Shown here piece by piece: positions 15,733 through 23,999 of a DNA stretch of 64,000 bases (within the stretch, counting starts at the first letter, position 1; each line of letters begins with the position of its first letter). Under the pieces are notes generated by a model. That model ran no database searches. It was not told the DNA's origin and worked only from the letters and a program-made list of their open reading frames with translations. The position numbers and the translations under genes are program-made. The DNA lies in contig NZ_JOJL01000039.1 in NCBI RefSeq assembly GCF_000721705.1, positions 147,228 to 211,227 on the forward strand. The letters run 5' to 3'. This DNA is from Actinoplanes subtropicus (GTDB lineage: Bacteria; Actinomycetota; Actinomycetes; Mycobacteriales; Micromonosporaceae).

Positions 15733-16808
15733 GCGGTGACCTTCTTCTCGAGCAGCGACGCGTGCGTGGGCGCGTCGGGAACGTGGGCCGGCTTGCGGGC
15801 GGCGAACTCCTTGCGCAGCACCGGGACGACCTCGCCGCCGAGCAGGTCGAGCTGTTCGAGGACGGTCTTCAGCGGCAGACCGGCGTGGTCGAGCAGGAAC
15901 AGCTGGCGCTGGTAGTCGCCGACGTAGTCGCGGAAGCCGAGCGTACGGTCGATGACCTGCTGCGGGCTGCCGACGGTCAGCGGCGTCTCCCGGGTGAAGT
16001 CCTCCAGCGACGGGCCGTGGCCGTAGACCGGGGCGTTGTCGAAGTACGGGCGGAACTCGGTCACCGCGTCCTGGCTGTTCCTGCGCATGAAGACCTGGCC
16101 GCCGAGGCCGACGATGGCCTGGTCGGGGTCGCCGTGGCCGTAGTGCGCGAAGCGCTCGCGGTAGAGCGCGACCATGCGCTGGGTGTGCGAGGCGGGCCAG
16201 AATATGTGGTTGGCGAAGAAGCCGTCCCCGTAGTAGGCGGCCTGCTCGGCGATCTCGGGCGACCGGATCGAGCCGTGCCAGACGAACGGCGGCACCTCGT
16301 CGAGCGGGCGGGGTGTCGAGGTGAAGCTCTGCAGCGGAGTACGGAACTTGCCCTGCCAGTCGACCACTTGCTCGCGCCAAAGCCGGTGCAGCAGCGCGTA
16401 GTTCTCGATGGCCAGCGGGATGCCGGCCCGGATGTCCTTGCCGAACCAGGGGTAGACCGGCCCGGTGTTGCCCCGGCCGAGCATCAGGTCGACCCGGCCG
16501 TCGGCGAGGTGCTGCAGCATCGCGTAGTCCTCGGCGATCTTCACCGGGTCGTTGGTGGTGATCAGCGTGGTGGCGGTGCTGAGCAGCAGCTTCTCGGTCT
16601 GTGCGGCGATGAACGCGAGGGTCGTCGTCGGGGACGAGGAGAAGAACGGCTCGTTGTGGTGCTCGCCGAGCGCGAAGACGTCGAGGCCGACCTCCTCGGC
16701 GTGCTTGGCGATGGTGACGATGTTCTTGATCCGCTCGCCCTCGGTCGGCGTCTGCCCGGTGGTCGGGTCGGTGGTGATGTCGCTGACGCTGAAGATGCCA
16801 AACTGCAT
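15729..16808 (-). CDS. LLM-class flavin-dependent oxidoreductase
   Basis: This 359-residue bacterial-luciferase-like monooxygenase (CE1758-type) has a TIM-barrel start MQFGIFSVSD, AEEVGLDVFALGEHHNEPFF (typical EHH motif), LLSTATTLITTNDPVKIAEDY, and GRVDLMLGRGNTGPVYPWFG for flavin phosphate binding. It uses reduced flavin and oxygen to oxidise an unidentified small molecule, with electrons from the coupled FMN reductase. First gene of a two-gene minus-strand operon. The start ATG is the first codon of the conserved barrel strand. Confidence 0.92.
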   Translation of the reverse strand: MQFGIFSVSDITTDPTTGQTPTEGERIKNIVTIAKHAEEVGLDVFALGEHHNEPFFSSSPTTTLAFIAAQTEKLLLSTATTLITTNDPVKIAEDYAMLQHLADGRVDLMLGRGNTGPVYPWFGKDIRAGIPLAIENYALLHRLWREQVVDWQGKFRTPLQSFTSTPRPLDEVPPFVWHGSIRSPEIAEQAAYYGDGFFANHIFWPASHTQRMVALYRERFAHYGHGDPDQAIVGLGGQVFMRRNSQDAVTEFRPYFDNAPVYGHGPSLEDFTRETPLTVGSPQQVIDRTLGFRDYVGDYQRQLFLLDHAGLPLKTVLEQLDLLGGEVVPVLRKEFAARKPAHVPDAPTHASLLEKKVTA

Positions 16809-17225
16809 GACCCGCTCCTGAGCTTGTCGGCGTTGCGCTTACAGCCGCCACAACGCAGCCGGTCCCGGAAGTATTTCAAATCTAAAGGACATCGGCTGCG
16901 TCCGGGGTCACACCGTGGAAGATTCCCTGGCCAGGGCTCACCCGTACGGCTGGCAGGATCCCCGAGTTGGCACCCGGAGCGGCTGCGGCGAGTTAGGTTA
17001 CGGGCAAAGAAGAGAAAATTAAGTCGGCCTTCAGATCCGACGCCACCCGGGTGCCGTATCGCCATGTGCAGAGCGATGTCCTAATGTGCATGCGGCAACG
17101 CCGAACGATCGGAAAGTGGAGCACGACCGAGCGGGCCTCTACCCTGGAGGGTGCCCGCAGTCTGTGCTTGCTTCTCGCACTCGGCCGCCGCTGATCGTCC
17201 ATGGCCCGAAAGGCGGAGGATTTCC
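16809..17225. other. Intergenic region between divergent LLM oxidoreductase and SCO2525-like gene
   Basis: No coding sequence is supported. It must hold the divergent promoters. The only structure seen is the GC-rich stem-loop at 17131-17158. A ribosome site GGAGGA lies at 17215-17220, five bases before the GTG at 17226. Confidence 0.6.
17131..17158 (+). promoter_or_regulatory. Stem-loop in the leader of the conserved island
   Basis: GCGGGC (17131-17136) pairs with GCCCGC (17153-17158), and ACCC/GGGT stacks inside with a TGGA loop and a CTCT bulge. It is about 70 bp upstream of the methyltransferase start and could be a leader hairpin or terminator; direction and role are uncertain. Confidence 0.3.
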
Positions 17226-18029
17226 GTGCCCGAAAGTGATCCATCCACAGCAACCGAGGTCATCGCCGAACGAGCACAGGGCAACCCTGAGCCCTCGCCG
17301 CCGCTCGGCAACGCCGACGTCAACTGGGACACTTTCGAGTCGGACGACTACTTCAAGCACAACTACGGGCAGCTGCGCTGGGACGACGCGGAGATCATCC
17401 GGATCATCGCGGACTTCTTCGAGCGGAACCAGCCGCGGGAGTTCAGCGAGGCGATCGACGTCGGCACGGGCACGAACCTCTACCCCGCGCTCACCCTTCT
17501 GCCCTACGCCGCACGGGTGACGATGTACGAGCGGGCCTTCACCAACCGGCAGTGGCTGACCAAGACGCTGGACGCTCCGCAGTCGTCCTGGAACGACTTC
17601 TGGGAGGCGATCAGCAAGGGCCGGCCGCCCTACGACCGGATCAACAAGCCGTTCAACGTGCTCGCCGATCGGGCCGAGGTCGTCAAGGGCAACGTCTTCG
17701 AGCTCGAGCGCGACCGGTACGACCTCGGCACGATGTTCTTCGTCGCCGAGTCGATCACCACGCGCGACGCCGAGTTCGCCCGGGCCGCCCGCAAGTTCGT
17801 GGTCTCGTTGAAGCCCGGCGCCCCGTTCGCGGCCGCCTTCATGCGCAACTCCTCCGGCTACCTGGTGGGCGGTCAGTTCTTCCCGGCGTGCTCGATCGAC
17901 AAGGCCGACGTCGAGGAGGCCCTTGCCCCGGTCGCACAGAGAGTGGAGATTAAGACAGTGGAGAGCAACGACCTCCGGGACGGCTACTGCGGCATGATGG
18001 TCGCGACCGGCCGGCGGAAACTCTCCTAG
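17226..18029 (+). CDS. SCO2525-family SAM-dependent methyltransferase
   Basis: This 267-residue methyltransferase of the NNMT/PNMT/TEMT-like group has motif I EAIDVGTGTNLYPALTLLP near residue 77, an acidic strand-2 end (VTMYERAF), and a motif IV region YDLGTMFFVAESITTRD. A conserved preamble WDTFESDDYFKHNYGQLRWD lies at about residues 35-55, where family members bind substrate and SAM. GTG start with a good GGAGGA site. It is the first gene of the conserved island, 53 bp ahead of the SCO2524-like gene. In S. coelicolor the homologous genes are neighbours numbered SCO2521-SCO2525; substrate is unknown. Confidence 0.85.
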   Translation: MPESDPSTATEVIAERAQGNPEPSPPLGNADVNWDTFESDDYFKHNYGQLRWDDAEIIRIIADFFERNQPREFSEAIDVGTGTNLYPALTLLPYAARVTMYERAFTNRQWLTKTLDAPQSSWNDFWEAISKGRPPYDRINKPFNVLADRAEVVKGNVFELERDRYDLGTMFFVAESITTRDAEFARAARKFVVSLKPGAPFAAAFMRNSSGYLVGGQFFPACSIDKADVEEALAPVAQRVEIKTVESNDLRDGYCGMMVATGRRKLS

Positions 18030-18082
18030 CACCGGAAGGCCGGAAGGCCTGAGCTGTCAAGCAGACCCACGGACGGGTAGCC

Positions 18083-19936
18083 ATGCAGATCAAGCCACGT
18101 CAACAGCTCCTCGACATCTGGCGGGCCACGGCCCGGATCTCCTTTCAGGACGAAAAGTGGGTCCCGGGCGGCCGGGACGGCAGCAACTCCATCAGCGACG
18201 CCGAGCAACTGCTGTGCATCATGGCGCCGGCCACGGAGATCCCGCTGTTCCGCCTCGACCAGCCGGACACGGTCACCGACGACGTGCTGGACGCGCTGCG
18301 CCCGCTCGGCGACAACCTCCAGATACCGCAGCGGCTGCTGCGCATCCTGACCGAGTACATCGAGCGCTACACCGCCGAGGACGGCACGCCGCTGTTCTCC
18401 GGGGGCAGCTACTTCCAGTCGTACGTGCCGGGTGAGGAGATCTCGCCCGAGCAGCGCGACCTGGACGTGGTCGACTCGTTCTCGATCTCGGTCAACCTGA
18501 TGCTGGCGATCGTCGGGTTCACCAAGATCTTCCGGCAGGTGGTCACCCGGCCGAAACTGCTCGAGCAGGTGGAGCTGCTGGAGCGGATGGCGAACCGGCG
18601 GTTGTCGGCCGCCATGGCCGGCCTGCTGCGCAGTTTCACGGTCAACGTGTTCACGGCGGACAGCAGCGACGGCCAGGAACTGATCCGCACGGTCAACCAG
18701 GAGCGCCGCCCGACCCACCAGGTGGTCGACGAGCTGCGCGAGGGGCTGCGGCAGATCAACGCCCGGCTGCGCGACGACGTCACGATCGGTTCCGGCGCCG
18801 CCGAGGGCAGCGAGCTCGACAACCCGAACCGGTTGTTCGAGTGTGGATGGTCGTGGGGCGTGGTCCGCGACGCCCCGAAGATCGAGACGACCGCCGACGT
18901 CGGCGTGCAGCGCGACGGCGTCGCGCAGAACGCGCCGTACCTGTACTTCACGACCGTGGCGCTGGACGCGATCCAGGCGCTCTCGTCGGAGCGGACCCGT
19001 CTGCTCGGCCTGCTCGACACCGAGCAGGCCCGTCTCGCGCAGTCGCTGCAGTTGCGCTTCGAACTGACCCGGTCGTACTGGGCCACGATCGCCACCTTCG
19101 GCTCCGGCCGCTGGCCGCTGGAGGACCTGCCGTGGCGGGCCACCGACGGCCGTGAGGCCGACTACTACAGCCAGCTGGTCAGCGGCATGGTCCTGCAGAA
19201 CATGCTGTCCGCCCGCGCGTCCAACGCGAACATGCGCCGGGTCGCCGACGTGCTGGCCGAGCTCGCCAACCGTGGCCGGCTCACCCGGCGCTCGACCGAA
19301 CCGGAGACCGCGATCGCGGTGCACTACCCGGGCCTGCACTTCCCGCTGGAGGGCAGCGAGAGCGCCGGCGGCCCGCGTCTGCAGTGGACGGTCACCGACA
19401 TGTCGCCCACGCTGTTCCGGCGCACGCTGACCCTCGCCGGGATGAGCACCGACGGCCCGACCCGCAGCAGCCTGATCGACCTGTCCGACGCCATCTGGCA
19501 CCACCTGAGCCTGCGGATCATCCGGCACGGCGACGACCACGGCCTGTGGGACTGGCCGGCCGGCGTGTTCACGTACGTGCGGGAGGGCGTCACCCAGGTC
19601 TCCTGGTACTACACCAAGCGGGTGGTCGACTGCCTGGTCACCGCCGCCAACATCATCAACGACCCGCCGCTGCGCAGCGAGGTGCTGCTGCAGATCGCGA
19701 GCGACCTGCTCAACGAGGCCGACCACCTGTACGACCGCGAACTGCTCAACGGCACCACGACGCGCGGCGAGACCCTCCGGCTCGAGCTGCAGCGAATCGG
19801 CTCGGAGCTGAGCCGGGCCCGCTCGGTCGTGCGCGAGCGGCCCGGTGTCGCGGTGGCCGTCGCCGAGGAGGTGCTGCGCAAGCTCGACCGGCTTTCCGCC
19901 GCCCGGCGGGCCGACAGCGGGATGGGCCCGCAATGA
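18083..19936 (+). CDS. SCO2524-family protein
   Basis: This 617-residue, predominantly helical protein has no signal peptide or clear membrane segment and no known catalytic motif. It begins MQIKPRQQLLDIWRATARIS, has aromatic-rich conserved-looking patches (SGGSYFQSYVPGEE; FECGWSWGVVRD; DEKWVPGGRDGSNS), and ends in a long charged helix rich in Leu heptads (about 550-610) that may form a coiled coil. The length and position before the variant P-loop gene agree with the SCO2524 family as I remember it. Its TGA overlaps the next gene's ATG (ATGA), implying matched production and possibly a complex with the P-loop protein. Confidence 0.8.
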   Translation: MQIKPRQQLLDIWRATARISFQDEKWVPGGRDGSNSISDAEQLLCIMAPATEIPLFRLDQPDTVTDDVLDALRPLGDNLQIPQRLLRILTEYIERYTAEDGTPLFSGGSYFQSYVPGEEISPEQRDLDVVDSFSISVNLMLAIVGFTKIFRQVVTRPKLLEQVELLERMANRRLSAAMAGLLRSFTVNVFTADSSDGQELIRTVNQERRPTHQVVDELREGLRQINARLRDDVTIGSGAAEGSELDNPNRLFECGWSWGVVRDAPKIETTADVGVQRDGVAQNAPYLYFTTVALDAIQALSSERTRLLGLLDTEQARLAQSLQLRFELTRSYWATIATFGSGRWPLEDLPWRATDGREADYYSQLVSGMVLQNMLSARASNANMRRVADVLAELANRGRLTRRSTEPETAIAVHYPGLHFPLEGSESAGGPRLQWTVTDMSPTLFRRTLTLAGMSTDGPTRSSLIDLSDAIWHHLSLRIIRHGDDHGLWDWPAGVFTYVREGVTQVSWYYTKRVVDCLVTAANIINDPPLRSEVLLQIASDLLNEADHLYDRELLNGTTTRGETLRLELQRIGSELSRARSVVRERPGVAVAVAEEVLRKLDRLSAARRADSGMGPQ

Positions 19937-20847
19937 TCATCTTCGCGACCAGCGACAAGGGTGGCACCGGCCGGTCCGTGACCAGCAGCAATCTGGCGTA
20001 TCGGCACGCGCTGCAGAGCAATGACGCCGTCTACCTCGACTTCGACTTCGGCTCGCCGACCGCCGGGGCGATCTTCGACCTGTCCGACGCCCAGGCCGGG
20101 GCGGACAGCAACGGCCTGCACAGCTATCTGGTGGACGGCGCTCCCCCGCGCCGGATCAACGTGTGGGCCGAGACCCAGCGGGAGGCCCTGCGCAACCGGC
20201 CGGCCGGCACCGGCCGGCTCACCCTGCTGCCCGGCGACCGGGGCCGCGGCGAGTTCGTCTCCTCGCCGTCTATCGTGGAGCGCTGCGCCGACCTCCTGGT
20301 CCGGGTCGACGAGGAGTACGACCTGGTTCTGGTCGACCTGAGTGCCGGCCGGTCGTACGCCACCGAGATCGTGCTGGCCGCGACCGCCCGGCCCGAGCTG
20401 CGCGAGGCCGCGTTCCGCTGGGTGGTGTTCCACCGCTGGACCCGGCAGCACATCGTGGCCGCGGGCAGCCTCGTGCACGGCGCCCAGGGCATCCTGGAGA
20501 CCGGCGCGCAGCACGGGCACGACCCCACTCAGCTGCGTGAGCGGATCGGCTTCGTCCGCACCGCGGTCCTCGACCCGGCCGCGCCCGGCCAGAACGGCCT
20601 GCGCCCCGAGCAGCTGGCCTGGCTCGACGTGTGCAACACCCGGCTGCAGGATCTCGCCGGCCGGCACGGGGTGGGCCGGGTGCGCCTGCTCGGTGAGGTG
20701 CCGCTCGACCCGGTGCTGCAGTGGCAGGAGCAGCTGCTCACCAACGACGACGTCTGGCTGCACCGCACCGCGAACGAGCGTACCGTCAACGCCTTCGAGG
20801 ACCTGGTCAAGAAACTCGTGGACGAGAACGACTGGGTGGGGCTGTGA
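19933..20847 (+). CDS. SCO2523-family variant P-loop (MinD/ParA-like) protein
   Basis: This 304-residue protein has the fold of deviant-Walker-A ATPases that position or assemble partners. The N-terminal loop reads SDKGGTGRSV: the signature Lys9 of KGGxGK[ST] is kept but the phosphate-binding Lys is Arg14. An A'-like motif VYLDFDFGSPTAG (residues 33-45) and a Walker-B-like strand LVLVDLSAGRS (near 134) follow. No membrane-targeting amphipathic tail typical of MinD is obvious; the protein ends AFEDLVKKLVDENDWVGL. ATP hydrolysis may be weak or absent. It overlaps both neighbours (ATGA upstream, GTGA downstream), so it is the centre of a tightly coupled operon. Confidence 0.88.
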   Translation: MIIFATSDKGGTGRSVTSSNLAYRHALQSNDAVYLDFDFGSPTAGAIFDLSDAQAGADSNGLHSYLVDGAPPRRINVWAETQREALRNRPAGTGRLTLLPGDRGRGEFVSSPSIVERCADLLVRVDEEYDLVLVDLSAGRSYATEIVLAATARPELREAAFRWVVFHRWTRQHIVAAGSLVHGAQGILETGAQHGHDPTQLRERIGFVRTAVLDPAAPGQNGLRPEQLAWLDVCNTRLQDLAGRHGVGRVRLLGEVPLDPVLQWQEQLLTNDDVWLHRTANERTVNAFEDLVKKLVDENDWVGL

Positions 20848-21788
20848 CCACCGCGGACGACCTGTTCGTCGAGGCGAGCGCGGTGCCGGTGGTCCGCTCG
20901 GTGGCGCTCTCGCACCTGTCGATCGAGCTGGGCCACCTCTACATGGACGACTTCCGGCTCGGCCCCGAGCGGCTGCGCGAGCAGTTCCGCCGGGTCGCGC
21001 CGTGGGCCCACGCCGCCGCCGGCCAGGTCCCCTCGAGCCGCCCCCGGGTCAGCACGTGCTTCCTCATCGACGACTACTTCACCCGGTTCTCCACGCCGCG
21101 GGAGGTGGTCGCCGCGCTGGTCGACGCGGCCGGCTCGGCGGGCCTGACGATCGACTACGTGGCACGCGAGTCCGGCTGCGCGCGGGCCGGCGGGGTCGAC
21201 GTGGCCGCGGTGGTGCGGGAGCATCTCGTACACGAGCCGGCCGAGGGGGTCAACGGCGGCCGTCCACCGGCGACCGAGACCGGCTGGCTGACCAACGGCG
21301 AGCGCTCACCGTCCGCGGCCGCCGGCGCCATGGCCGCGCCGAGGCCCTGGCAGCCGCCGCGGCAGAGCGCGGTGCAGAACCATTCGATCTTCGTGGACAT
21401 CGAGCTGTGGAGCGAGACCGCCGGCGGCCTGCTGTGGTCGTGCCCGTTCCTGGCCGCGGTCTGGCAGCTGCAGCGGCTCGGCCTGCTGCGGCACCTGGGC
21501 GAGCCGATCGCCGAGCCGGAGCCGGCCACCCCCGGGACGCTGCCGGAGAGCTGGGACGACATGCCGGCGATCGTGCAGCTCAACCCGGCGGCCACGCCGC
21601 TGCGGGCGTACCGGACCTTCACCGCGCTGGACGGCCGGTTCCTGCCGATCGAGCTGGCCGTGCGGACCATCCTGGGCCAGGTCTGGATCGACCCGGCGGT
21701 CGACGCGCAGGTGCGCGAGCGGGCCCTCGCCGAACGCCAGCCGCTGCCGGCCGAGCCGGTCGGCCGGATCGGTTACGCGTTCATCTGA
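20844..21788 (+). CDS. SCO2522-family protein
   Basis: This 314-residue soluble protein follows the variant P-loop gene with a GTGA overlap. It starts with a SHLSIELGHLYMDDF segment, has RPRVSTCFLIDDYFTRFSTPREVV (acidic DDYF patch near residue 75), a long Ala/Pro-rich loop (about 140-170), SIFVDIELWSETAGGLLWSC (near 180) and a C-terminal region FLPIELAVRTILGQVWIDPA. The repeated acidic/aromatic patches suggest a nucleotide- or metal-dependent enzyme, but no recognised catalytic signature is present and I infer no reaction. Its end overlaps the convergent membrane-anchored gene by 16 bp. Confidence 0.8.
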   Translation: MTTADDLFVEASAVPVVRSVALSHLSIELGHLYMDDFRLGPERLREQFRRVAPWAHAAAGQVPSSRPRVSTCFLIDDYFTRFSTPREVVAALVDAAGSAGLTIDYVARESGCARAGGVDVAAVVREHLVHEPAEGVNGGRPPATETGWLTNGERSPSAAAGAMAAPRPWQPPRQSAVQNHSIFVDIELWSETAGGLLWSCPFLAAVWQLQRLGLLRHLGEPIAEPEPATPGTLPESWDDMPAIVQLNPAATPLRAYRTFTALDGRFLPIELAVRTILGQVWIDPAVDAQVRERALAERQPLPAEPVGRIGYAFI

Positions 21789-22771
21789 CCGTCCCGGGCG
21801 GGCGCGTTCGCGTCCAGCTCGCGGGCCAGCTCCCAGAGCTCCCGGAACAGCCGCGAGTGCTCCTTGACCCGGTCGTTGTTGAGCACCAGCCGGGTCTCCG
21901 CGATCTGGGCCACCTGCGGGTCGGCCGGGGTCGGCGTCGTCTCGTACGCGAGGATGTCGTCGAACAGGATCAGATCGCGCACCTGGACCCGCAACGGCGG
22001 CGGCACGTCGAGCCGGTCCAGCAGCCGCACGTCGATCCGCATCCCACGCTGTTCGTGGTAGGCCTGCCGCAGGTACGGGTCGTCGGCCATGCTCGGCTTG
22101 TCCAGCAGGAAGATCCGCCGGACCCGCTTGCCGTCGGCCGCCGCCAGGCGCTGGGCGTCCAGGTAGCGCTGGCCGATCTCGCTGCTCCACAGGTCGTGGT
22201 CGACCGCGCCCAGGCTGATCGCGTCGATGCTGACGGTGGCGTTGCGGGTCAGGCCGAGCAGCCAGTCGCGGTCCTCGCCGTCGTACGTCGCGGTGCCGCC
22301 CTCGGCGATCTGCTTGAGGAAGTCCGACGTCTCCTTGATCTTGGCCTGGACGAACTGGTAGACGATCGGCGGCGAGGTCGGCGAGATCCGGGTCGAGTTG
22401 CGGACCAGCTGGGTGATCAGGTCGGTCTGCAGCGCCGACCGCTCGATCAGGCCGAACAGCTCGGTGGCCTCGCTGATCTCGTCGAACGCCTCGCCGATCA
22501 TCCGCTTGAGGTCGGCCATGCCGTCCTTCTCCAGCTGCTCCACCGCGGCCAGCCGATTTTCGAAGTCCACGAGAAATCGCACCATCAGCGCGAAACCGCC
22601 GATGAGGACGGACAGCAGGATGCAGATCGCCGGCGACTGGTTCAGCCCGTTGGTGATCAGGAAGGTGAGGCCACCGCTGACCACGGTCAGCGCCGCGGTC
22701 CGGATGACAGTCGAGCTGTCCCATACCCGCTGCGGTCGCCGATCCATGCCCACGGCGGCGTCGCCGCTCAC
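21773..22771 (-). CDS. Membrane-anchored protein of the conserved island
   Basis: This 332-residue protein has two close N-terminal membrane helices (VIRTAALTVVSGGLTFLITN and AICILLSVLIGGFALMVRFL) and a large cytoplasmic part starting with a coiled-coil-like stretch (DFENRLAAVEQLEKDGMADL). The remainder resembles small effector domains with HDLWSSEIGQRYLDAQRLAA and RVRRIFLLDK, which recalls phospholipase-D-fold regulatory modules, but no HKD motif is complete. The GTG at 22771 gives a GTGA overlap with the upstream gene; ATG 22747 is an alternative. It probably tethers the island's products to the membrane. Confidence 0.75.
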   Translation of the reverse strand: MSGDAAVGMDRRPQRVWDSSTVIRTAALTVVSGGLTFLITNGLNQSPAICILLSVLIGGFALMVRFLVDFENRLAAVEQLEKDGMADLKRMIGEAFDEISEATELFGLIERSALQTDLITQLVRNSTRISPTSPPIVYQFVQAKIKETSDFLKQIAEGGTATYDGEDRDWLLGLTRNATVSIDAISLGAVDHDLWSSEIGQRYLDAQRLAAADGKRVRRIFLLDKPSMADDPYLRQAYHEQRGMRIDVRLLDRLDVPPPLRVQVRDLILFDDILAYETTPTPADPQVAQIAETRLVLNNDRVKEHSRLFRELWELARELDANAPARDGQMNA

Positions 22772-23706
22772 TGCCGGATCGCCGCGGAGAGCGCCGCAAC
22801 GGCCCCGGCGGACAGCTGGTCGCGTATCCGGTAGACGAGCAGGTTCCACTGCCGGCTGAGGCCGACGCGGTTCTCCAGCACCGACCAGAGCGCGCGGGCG
22901 AGGTCGTCGTCGGTCGTCCTCGGCAGCCACAGGTGCAGCAGGTAGTCGATGGCCGGCAGCAGCCGGCGGATCACCTCGTCGCGCGGGAGCACGCCGATCG
23001 CGGCCTTGCGCACCTCCTCGAGCAGCACGGTCAGCAGCCAGTCGTGCAGCGCGATGTCCTCGGCGACGACGGCCACCCGGCGAGCGGCCACTTCGGACAC
23101 GGTGAAGCTGAGCACCCGCAGGTCCTCGCCGTACGTGGCGAAGTGGACCTCGCAAGGGCTGGGGTCGCACGGCTCGACCAGGGCCGTCCAGCGCAGCCTG
23201 GTACGGGCGGCGCGCAGGCCCGGGCGGCCGCCGGCCCGGTGGTTGCGCTGCACCCGGTCGGCCGCCTGCCCGGCGATGCCGCCCAGGTCGAGCGCGTCGG
23301 CGTCGCGGACCGGCGCCGCGAACGCGTCGGCCAGCTCCTTCCACCGGGTACGCCCGACGCTCTCGATCACCCCGGGCCGGGTCATGTAGTACGACCAGGG
23401 CTGCCGCGCGCTCTGCTCGGCGCGGCGGATCGTCGCGTACGCGGACCCCTGGACCACGTGACCGTCCAGAATGGCGGCTCGCTGCCAGGCCGTGCCGATG
23501 CCGCGAGGCCGGCGGTTCGGCCCGGACGCGCCGATCGGGCAGTCCACCCCGACCGGCTTGTCGGGGGCCCGCACGTAGGACCGCGGGCGCTCGGAGACCA
23601 GCACCGCCTCGCCGGTCACCAGGTCGACCAGGCGGGCGGCGACATCGCCGGTCACCGGGCCACCCCCGCGAAGCACGCCGGTCTGCACCTCACCAGCGAT
23701 GAGCAC
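22768..23706 (-). CDS. SCO2521-family protein
   Basis: This 312-residue protein matches the SCO2521 family by position and by pattern. It starts VLIAGEVQTGVLRGGGPVTG, with a strand-rich N-terminal domain carrying GRVLVS-like segments (GEAVLVSERPRSYVRAPDKP), and a helical C-terminal half (RWTALVEPCDPSPCEVHFA; AIDYLLHLWLPRTTDDDLA). No signal peptide or catalytic motif is seen. A GTG at 23706 with GGGGG upstream is the start used. It leads the minus-strand pair with the membrane-anchored gene and converges on the four-gene plus-strand operon, so both arms belong to one locus. Confidence 0.78.
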   Translation of the reverse strand: MLIAGEVQTGVLRGGGPVTGDVAARLVDLVTGEAVLVSERPRSYVRAPDKPVGVDCPIGASGPNRRPRGIGTAWQRAAILDGHVVQGSAYATIRRAEQSARQPWSYYMTRPGVIESVGRTRWKELADAFAAPVRDADALDLGGIAGQAADRVQRNHRAGGRPGLRAARTRLRWTALVEPCDPSPCEVHFATYGEDLRVLSFTVSEVAARRVAVVAEDIALHDWLLTVLLEEVRKAAIGVLPRDEVIRRLLPAIDYLLHLWLPRTTDDDLARALWSVLENRVGLSRQWNLLVYRIRDQLSAGAVAALSAAIRQ

Positions 23707-23999
23707 GTCAAGGCCCCCTATCCTCGACGGCGGGGACCCGGGAAGGAGCGATGGACGCGGCACGATCAGCGATGACCTTGACTTCCCGACGGCACGTCCC
23801 CGGCCGCACGACGTCAGCCGTTCGATTGGAACCCAAAGGTCCGCGGAATGCAACCCTGTGTGACTGCGCGGAAACTTCGGGTCATAGTTCCTACCATCCA
23901 AACGGGATAACGGACAAGCATGTGACGCCATTGTCTTCAGTCGCCGTAGTTTTCTTCCCGGCCCTATGATCATCCATCGACCGTCGTTAGCGTCGTAGC

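Noticed and set aside
15109..16851. 580-residue fusion frame across LLM oxidoreductase and FMN reductase
   Set aside because: The N-terminal part is a shifted-frame shadow of the LLM gene; the true reductase starts at 15732.
23751..23969. 72-residue frame with a ribosome-site-like GGAAGGAG
   Set aside because: Codon use is atypical, no recognisable domain, and it occupies the divergent promoter zone of the SCO2521-like gene and D-amino-acid oxidase.
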